Shown here piece by piece: positions 1-3,199 of a stretch of DNA of 5,279 nucleotides (within the stretch, counting starts at the first letter, position 1; each line of letters starts with the position of its first letter). Below the pieces are notes generated by a model that was not told where the DNA came from, did not search any database, and was given only the letters and a program-made list of their open reading frames with translations. This DNA is from UBA6164 sp964344895 (GTDB taxonomy: Bacteria; Patescibacteriota; Gracilibacteria; BD1-5; UBA6164), in contig CAYFPB010000092.1 in NCBI GenBank assembly GCA_964344895.1, positions 1 to 5,279 of the forward strand, read 5' to 3'. A program made the position numbers and the translations under genes.

Positions 1-60
1 TAAGTATTATTTTTTGTTATTTTTTCACGCTGGAAAGAAAATGACCATCTTTTTTATATA

Positions 61-99
61 AAAAAACACCTATTTCTGCTTGTAGCAGATAGGTGTTTT
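61..99 (-). terminator. Rho-independent terminator of the 78-residue protein gene
   Basis: An 11-bp stem (63-73 with 89-99) continues after a 2-base bulge into a 4-bp stem (76-79 with 85-88), closed by a 5-base loop. Read on the minus strand it follows the stop codon at 108-110 by a few bases and ends in a run of seven T. On the plus strand the 3' arm itself ends in four T, so it may work in both directions if a plus-strand gene ends near the window start. Confidence 0.85.
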
Positions 100-107
100 G
101 GAAAGGA

Positions 108-344
108 TTAAATATTGCTCATTGAGTAAACTGCAGTTCTACCAGGGATCTGAGCCCTGCTTATCTGGACTTTTTCTCCATCACTAGTTTTTCCTTTTAC
201 AGGAAAATCATAGCCATTTTTGTTAATTCCAGTTACTTTTAGATTCAATTTCTCTTTTGAGTCAATACTCATCACTTGGATAGAGCTTCCAACTTTGAAG
301 CCAAAGTTCTGTCCTAAGATTACAATCCTTTGTGTTTTTGCCAT
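108..344 (-). CDS. Hypothetical protein, 78 residues, function unknown
   Basis: This is a complete small gene that I do not recognise. The start is chosen because an AAGGGAG Shine-Dalgarno lies 10 bases before the ATG and a consensus promoter lies 43 bases before it. It has its own terminator. The protein is basic, has no signal peptide or membrane segment, and no cysteine pairs. Its spacing of hydrophobic residues and glycines (VGSSIQV, LKVTGI, GYDFPVKG, KVQISRAQIPG) looks like a small beta-barrel or beta-sheet fold, which is inference only. All 8 glycines use GGN codons and none uses TGA, unlike the plus-strand genes in the window. Together with the strong expression signals this suggests a highly expressed gene or one of different origin. 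It could be a nucleic-acid-binding or translation-associated small protein, but nothing in the sequence proves that. Confidence 0.8.
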   Translation of the reverse strand: MAKTQRIVILGQNFGFKVGSSIQVMSIDSKEKLNLKVTGINKNGYDFPVKGKTSDGEKVQISRAQIPGRTAVYSMSNI

Positions 345-354
345 ATTTTATATT

Positions 355-361
355 CTCCCTT
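355..361 (-). promoter_or_regulatory. Strong Shine-Dalgarno of the 78-residue gene
   Basis: AAGGGAG on the minus strand, 10 bases before the ATG at 344. It is the only clear Shine-Dalgarno in the window. The starts of rpmE, miaA, sanA and the helicase lack one. It fixes the start of this small gene. Confidence 0.75.
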
Positions 362-386
362 CATCTTTTGTTAATTGGCAGGGGGG

Positions 387-414
387 ATTATATTTAAAAA
401 AACTAATATTGCAA
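387..414 (-). promoter_or_regulatory. Promoter of the 78-residue gene
   Basis: Minus strand: -35 TTGCAA (409-414), 16-base spacer, perfect -10 TATAAT (387-392). The -10 is followed at once by six C (381-386), a striking GC block in very AT-rich DNA at the expected transcription start region. The promoter lies just downstream of the rpmE terminator, so the small gene is an independent unit. Confidence 0.7.
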
Positions 415-436
415 ATATTTTTTTTAAAAAGTCAAT

Positions 437-474
437 AAAAAAATAATAGTTGTTAAATTTAACAACTATTATTT
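437..474 (-). terminator. Rho-independent terminator of rpmE
   Basis: A perfect 34-base palindrome (arms 441-457 and 458-474) is followed on the minus strand by seven T. It starts two bases after the rpmE stop codon (477-479). It ends the rpmE transcript and separates it from the gene at 108-344. Confidence 0.9.
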
Positions 475-476
475 TT

Positions 477-692
477 TTATTTTTTAAGAGTTTCAGTCTT
501 TTTCATTCTAGCGTAGAATTTATCAACTGCACCAGTTTTAAGTATTCTTTGTTCTCCAGTATAGTAAGGATGACAGTTAGAACAGATTTCTATTCTAGTG
601 TCTCACGCGATAGTAGAATCTACTTCAAATTCTTTACCACAAGAACAAGTTACTTTTACTTTATTACTTTTAGGGTGAATTCCTTGTTTCAT
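477..692 (-). CDS. rpmE: Ribosomal protein L31 (bL31), zinc-binding form
   Basis: A 71-residue protein of the 50S subunit, normal length for bL31. The N-terminus MKQGIHP and the block CSNCHPYYTG near residues 37-46 are family signatures. Cys16, Cys18, Cys37 and Cys40 are all present, the four zinc ligands of the C+ form. One in-frame TGA (603-605, codon 30) must be read through, and glycine is the residue assigned by this code. A standard-code caller would stop there and lose the gene. The ATG at 690-692 is the only start that gives the family N-terminus. No Shine-Dalgarno precedes it. The gene follows tRNA-Leu by 67 bases with no convincing promoter between them, so it is probably co-transcribed with the tRNAs, and it ends at a strong terminator. 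Four of its five glycines use GGN, a lower TGA share than in miaA or the helicase. Confidence 0.95.
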
Positions 693-759
693 ATTTTGTA
701 ACTATTTTAATTTGCTCGCCTAGTACGAAAACAAAAATATAAATTATATTTGGTTTAAA

Positions 760-844
760 TGGTGCCCGAGGCGAGAATCGAACTCGCACGCCGTGAAGCA
801 TTGGTTTCTAAGACCAACATGTCTACCAATTCCATCACCCGGGC
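760..844 (-). tRNA. tRNA-Leu(UAG)
   Basis: An 85-base class II tRNA including an encoded CCA (760-762). The acceptor GCCCGGG pairs with CTCGGGC allowing one G-T. The anticodon stem TTGGT/ACCAA closes the loop CTTAGAA, giving anticodon TAG. A long variable arm follows, then T-arm GCGAG-TTCGATT-CTCGC. It reads CUN leucine codons. Base 36 is G, so it lacks the A36-A37-A38 signal used by MiaA. It lies directly downstream of a hairpin at 853-879 and upstream of rpmE. No promoter fits in the gap before it, which favours co-transcription. Confidence 0.97.
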
Positions 845-852
845 ATAGACAC

Positions 853-879
853 AAAAAATCTAGTAAAATACTAGTTTTT
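853..879. terminator. Short bidirectional hairpin with T-tracts
   Basis: A 6-bp stem CTAGTA/TACTAG (860-865 with 869-874) with a 3-base loop. On the minus strand it is followed by A and six T, on the plus strand by five T. On the minus strand it lies just before tRNA-Leu and just after the tRNA-Tyr 3' duplicate. The stem is short, so it may be a weak terminator, an attenuator or a processing signal. No tRNA-Leu promoter is visible after it. Confidence 0.45.
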
Positions 880-885
880 ATTGTT

Positions 886-909
886 TAATGGTGGGCAGAG
901 AGGGATTCG
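886..909 (-). repeat. Duplicate of the tRNA-Tyr 3' end (att-like direct repeat or tRNA remnant)
   Basis: These 24 bases are identical to 1053-1076. On the minus strand they cover the second half of the T-loop, the T-stem 3' side, acceptor 3' side, CCA and three flanking bases of tRNA-Tyr. No matching 5' tRNA half is present beside them, so this is not a second intact tRNA. A duplicated tRNA 3' end starting in the T-loop is the usual mark left by tyrosine-recombinase integration. Here the two copies are only 167 bases apart, so it would be a scar or a minimal element. A partly deleted tandem tRNA-Tyr copy is the alternative. Confidence 0.75.
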
Positions 910-996
910 GCGCCTTTCAGGTCGGCCAATCGTTTTAATTGTTCCTATTCGTCACAATTAAATTCTGCTAAAGCAGAACCCTCACTTTCGAATCCC
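902..996. other. Foldable multi-hairpin segment between tRNA-Tyr and its 3' duplicate
   Basis: An 8-bp outer stem, GGGATTCG (902-909) with CGAATCCC (989-996), encloses three tightly packed hairpins. The first is 909-927, with 3 bp and 3 bp around an internal loop and a 3-base loop. The second is 934-941 with 955-962, 8 bp and a 13-base loop. The third is TTCTGC (963-968) with GCAGAA (973-978) and a 4-base loop. The last two abut exactly and could stack. The outer stem uses tRNA-Tyr T-loop sequence in opposite orientations. I see no ORF here. It does not fit a tRNA cloverleaf, and I do not recognise a known RNA family. It could be a structured RNA on either strand or a folded recombination site. 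Confidence 0.5.
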
Positions 997-1052
997 AAAA
1001 AGTTAATTGAGATAAAGAAAGTATTTTCTTAACCACTGTTTCTTAAACTATA

Positions 1053-1076
1053 TAATGGTGGGCAGAGAGGGATTCG
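1053..1076 (-). repeat. Second copy of the 24-bp direct repeat, within tRNA-Tyr
   Basis: Exact match to 886-909. It covers the 3' part of the intact tRNA-Tyr gene plus three bases beyond CCA. If the pair is an attachment-site duplication, this is the copy that keeps the tRNA functional. Confidence 0.75.
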
Positions 1077-1140
1077 AACCCCCGAAGACGTAGTCAGCGG
1101 ATTTACAGTCCGCCCCATTTGGCCGCTCTGGAATCTGCCC
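1056..1140 (-). tRNA. tRNA-Tyr(GUA)
   Basis: An 85-base class II tRNA with encoded CCA (1056-1058). The acceptor GGGCAGA pairs perfectly with TCTGCCC. The anticodon stem GCGGA/TCCGC closes CTGTAAA, anticodon GTA. A 13-base variable arm and T-arm with TTCGAAT loop follow. It reads UAU and UAC. A36-A37-A38 is present, the recognition signal for MiaA, whose gene lies in this window. It sits between a hairpin at 1150-1214 and the att-like duplicate of its own 3' end. Confidence 0.97.
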
Positions 1141-1149
1141 AGAATATAT

Positions 1150-1214
1150 AAAAAAAAATTACGAAGTACGAATCAAAGATAAATATTTATTTTAAACTCG
1201 TAATTCGTAATTTT
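1150..1214 (-). terminator. Long inverted repeat with T-tract between tRNA-Thr and tRNA-Tyr
   Basis: Arms 1155-1171 and 1198-1214 pair over 17 bases with one mismatch (1166 against 1203) around a 26-base spacer. On the minus strand the hairpin ends in nine T, as a terminator of tRNA-Thr would. Only nine bases separate it from tRNA-Tyr, leaving no room for a separate tRNA-Tyr promoter, so full termination would silence tRNA-Tyr. It may be an attenuator, a processing hairpin or an inserted repeat. The arms carry the repeated motif TACGAA. Confidence 0.5.
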
Positions 1215-1217
1215 AAA

Positions 1218-1293
1218 TGGAGCCATCAATCGGATTTGAACCGATGACCGTTCGCTTACAAGGCGAATGCTCTACCAGCTGAGCTATGATGGC
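1218..1293 (-). tRNA. tRNA-Thr(UGU)
   Basis: A 76-base class I tRNA with encoded CCA (1218-1220). The acceptor GCCATCA pairs with TGATGGC, discriminator T. D-loop region has GCTGGTAGAGC. The anticodon stem TTCGC/GCGAA closes CTTGTAA, anticodon TGT. T-arm has TTCAAAT loop. It reads ACN threonine codons, mainly ACA. It is the first gene after the promoter at 1314-1341, so it probably heads the tRNA-rpmE unit. Confidence 0.97.
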
Positions 1294-1313
1294 AAATTAT
1301 TATTGCGAGACAC

Positions 1314-1341
1314 ATAATAGCAAAAAACTTTTTTATGTCAA
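1314..1341 (-). promoter_or_regulatory. Promoter of the tRNA unit
   Basis: Minus strand: perfect -35 TTGACA (1336-1341), 16-base spacer, -10 TATTAT (1314-1319). The expected transcription start is a few bases downstream and gives a short 5' leader before tRNA-Thr at 1293. It is the best promoter match in the window and fits a stable-RNA operon. Confidence 0.8.
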
Positions 1342-1367
1342 AACTTTTTTTAAAAAAAATATTTTTC

Positions 1368-1394
1368 TTGCTTTTTTTTATATATAATTATACT
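1368..1394 (+). promoter_or_regulatory. Candidate miaA promoter
   Basis: TATAAT (1383-1388) and overlapping TATACT (1389-1394) lie 28-40 bases before the miaA ATG. A possible -35 TTGCTT (1368-1373) is 15 bases from TATACT. The spacing is not ideal, and AT-rich DNA gives many such matches. The divergent layout with the tRNA promoter supports a promoter here. Confidence 0.4.
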
Positions 1395-1422
1395 ATGGCA
1401 GTTATATTAACTAAGCTAAAAA

Positions 1423-2373
1423 ATGGAAGTATTAAAACTAGTAAAAAACTTTTTAGAAAAAAAGACAGATAAGAAAAAAATCATAGTTATTTATGGTCCT
1501 ACATGATCTTGAAAAACAAGTATGAGTATAGATATTGCAAAAATGATGGAAACTGAGATTATTTCAACAGACTCTAGACAAATATTTAGAGAACTAAATA
1601 TAGGTACATGAAAAATTACTGAAGAAGAAAAAGACTGAGTAGTACATCATATGCTTGATATAATCGATGCAAACCAACAATATAGTGTTTGAGAGTTTAA
1701 AGCTGAATCAGAAAAAATTATAGAAAGCTTGTATAATCAGTGAAAAATACCAATTCTTTGTTGAGGTACATGATTATATATAGATAGTTTGATTTATGAT
1801 TTCAATATACCAAAAATACCAGCAGATAAAGATATTAGAGAAAAACTAGAAAAAGAAGCTGAAATACATTGAAATGAATATGTATATAATCAACTAAAAG
1901 AAATAGATCCTGAATATGCTAAAGAGCTTCATCCTAATAATATTAGATACATTATTAGAGCAATAGAGGTAAAAATGATAACAGGGAAGTCAAAAATGGA
2001 TTTCAGAGAAGAAAAAAAATTGAAATATGATGTATTATTTCTAACTCCTTATACTTGAGATAGAGAATACTTATATAATAGAATAAATAAAAGAGTAAAA
2101 ATGATGTTTGATGACTGATTACTTGATGAGGTTAAAGCCTTACTAAAAAAATATAAACATGATGATTTTTGAATGAGATCTATTTGATATACTGAAGTAA
2201 GTAATTATATACTTTGATTATGAAAAGATTGTCCTGAGGGAAAAAAGCTTTCTCTATGAGAAAAGGTTAAAAAATGAATTAAACTAAGCTTGGATGAAAC
2301 TATAGAATTAGTACAAAAACATAACAGAAACTATGCCAAGACTCAATTAACTTGGTTTAGAAATTATGAATAA
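1423..2373 (+). CDS. miaA: tRNA dimethylallyltransferase MiaA
   Basis: A 316-residue enzyme, normal length for the family. It transfers a dimethylallyl group to N6 of A37 in tRNAs that read U-starting codons, using dimethylallyl diphosphate, in the cytoplasm. Reading TGA as glycine gives GPTGSGKT at 25-32 (P-loop), DSRQ at 50-53 (substrate A37 region), GGTGLY at 114-119, NNIRYIIRAIEV at 172-183, SIGYTEV at 253-259 and the C-terminal QLTWFRNYE. Seventeen in-frame TGA codons occur, several at invariant family glycines (28, 30, 114, 117, 255). The other five glycines use GGN. All arginines are AGA. The ATG at 1423 gives a 24-residue lead before the P-loop glycine at 25, slightly longer than usual, and no Shine-Dalgarno is seen. 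It is divergent from the tRNA unit and upstream of sanA. tRNA-Tyr in this window has the A36-A37-A38 target. No clear terminator follows it. Confidence 0.96.
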
Positions 2374-2461
2374 AAAATAGTTATAATGAAAATAGTTGTA
2401 ATAATATAAAAATATTTTAATAAAAAGTTTTTTCACCTAATTATAGAGTTAATATAAGAGA

Positions 2462-2490
2462 TTGAAAAAATCTTTGTTTAAATATATTTT
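2462..2490 (+). promoter_or_regulatory. Candidate sanA promoter in the miaA-sanA gap
   Basis: The 143-base gap holds -35-like TTGAAA (2462-2467) and, 17 bases on, -10-like TATTTT (2485-2490), with TATATT overlapping at 2483-2488. A 7-bp hairpin (2457-2463 with 2469-2475) overlaps the -35 and could be a weak miaA terminator. Both calls are weak in such AT-rich DNA. Read-through from miaA is equally possible. Confidence 0.3.
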
Positions 2491-2516
2491 TATATTAAAT
2501 AACCTACTTATTTTAT

Positions 2517-3191
2517 ATGAAAAAAATATTAAAAATACTTGCTTTAGTTTTTAGTCTGATAATTATTTTTATAGTAGTTGTTAATTTTTATGTGCTTAGT
2601 TTTTCAAGTAGTAATTATTATAAAAACTTGGATAATATGGAAGTAAAAAATGTATGATTAGTATTTTGAGCATCAGTAAAAAGAAATGGGCCATCAGATA
2701 TATTGAAGGATAGATTGGATATGGTTTATAAAGCATATATTAAAGGCAAAATTTCAAAAATAATAGTATCTGGAGATAATAGAAAAGTAGATTATAATGA
2801 GCCACTTAGTATGAAGAAATACTTGGTTAAAATGTGAGTAAAAGAGTATGATATATATCCTGATTATGCATGATTTGATACATATGATTCTATATACAGA
2901 GCTAGGGAAATATTTGATATAAATGAAATAGTATTATTTACTCAAGACTTTCATTTAAAAAGAGCAATGTATATAAGTAACAGACTATGAATACAAACCT
3001 ATTGAGTAGAAACAAACCTACATATATACAGACAGCAAAACTATAATAATATTAGAGAAATATGAGCAAGAGTAAAAGCATTTTTGGATGTAGAAATACT
3101 TAAATCAAAACCAAAATATCTATGAGAAAAAATTGAGATAATAAGTAATGAAAAAATAGAAAATATAAAAAAAGAAATTTTGAATAAATAA
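2517..3191 (+). CDS. sanA: SanA-like envelope protein (DUF218 / YdcF-SanA-ElyC family)
   Basis: A 224-residue protein, near the length of Escherichia coli SanA. A lysine-rich start and one hydrophobic segment (about residues 7-28) indicate an inner-membrane anchor with the domain outside. The DUF218 domain follows: LVFGASVK near 48-55, SGDN at 85-88, YNEP at 93-96, DYAGFDTYDS at 116-125 and TQDFHLKRA at 142-150. The C-terminal IREIGARVKAFLD and KPKYLG resemble the matching end of E. coli SanA. In enterobacteria SanA supports the envelope barrier and vancomycin exclusion at high temperature. Its biochemical activity is not established, so the role here is by family only. Eight of 11 glycines use TGA, including those at 47, 51, 107, 119 and 158. 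The ATG at 2517 is the first after an in-frame TAA and directly precedes the membrane segment. No Shine-Dalgarno is seen. The helicase gene starts 8 bases after its stop. Confidence 0.88.
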
Positions 3192-3199
3192 CAGAAATT

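Noticed and set aside
1..61. Frame open from the window start to a TAA at 59-61 on the plus strand, about 19 codons, followed by the hairpin at 61-99
   Set aside because: It could be the end of a plus-strand gene sharing the terminator, but the peptide is low-complexity and hydrophobic and too short to judge.
220..438. Plus-strand 72-codon ORF
   Set aside because: It is antisense to the 78-residue gene and its promoter, and has no ribosome site or recognisable protein.
450..701. Plus-strand 83-codon ORF
   Set aside because: It is antisense to rpmE, whose minus-strand product is unmistakable.
886..1010. A second intact tRNA, tmRNA or SRP RNA between tRNA-Tyr and tRNA-Leu
   Set aside because: Only the 3' tRNA portion is present. 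No 5' acceptor half, anticodon arm or known tmRNA or SRP core motif is found. The hairpins do not form a cloverleaf.
1015..1030. Small hairpin AAGAAA/TTTCTT upstream of the folded segment
   Set aside because: Six A/T-rich pairs with a 4-base loop are expected by chance in this base composition.
1501..2280. miaA as a pseudogene broken by stop codons
   Set aside because: Every break is TGA, each at a plausible glycine, no TAA or TAG interrupts the frame, and all catalytic motifs are intact, so a changed code explains it.
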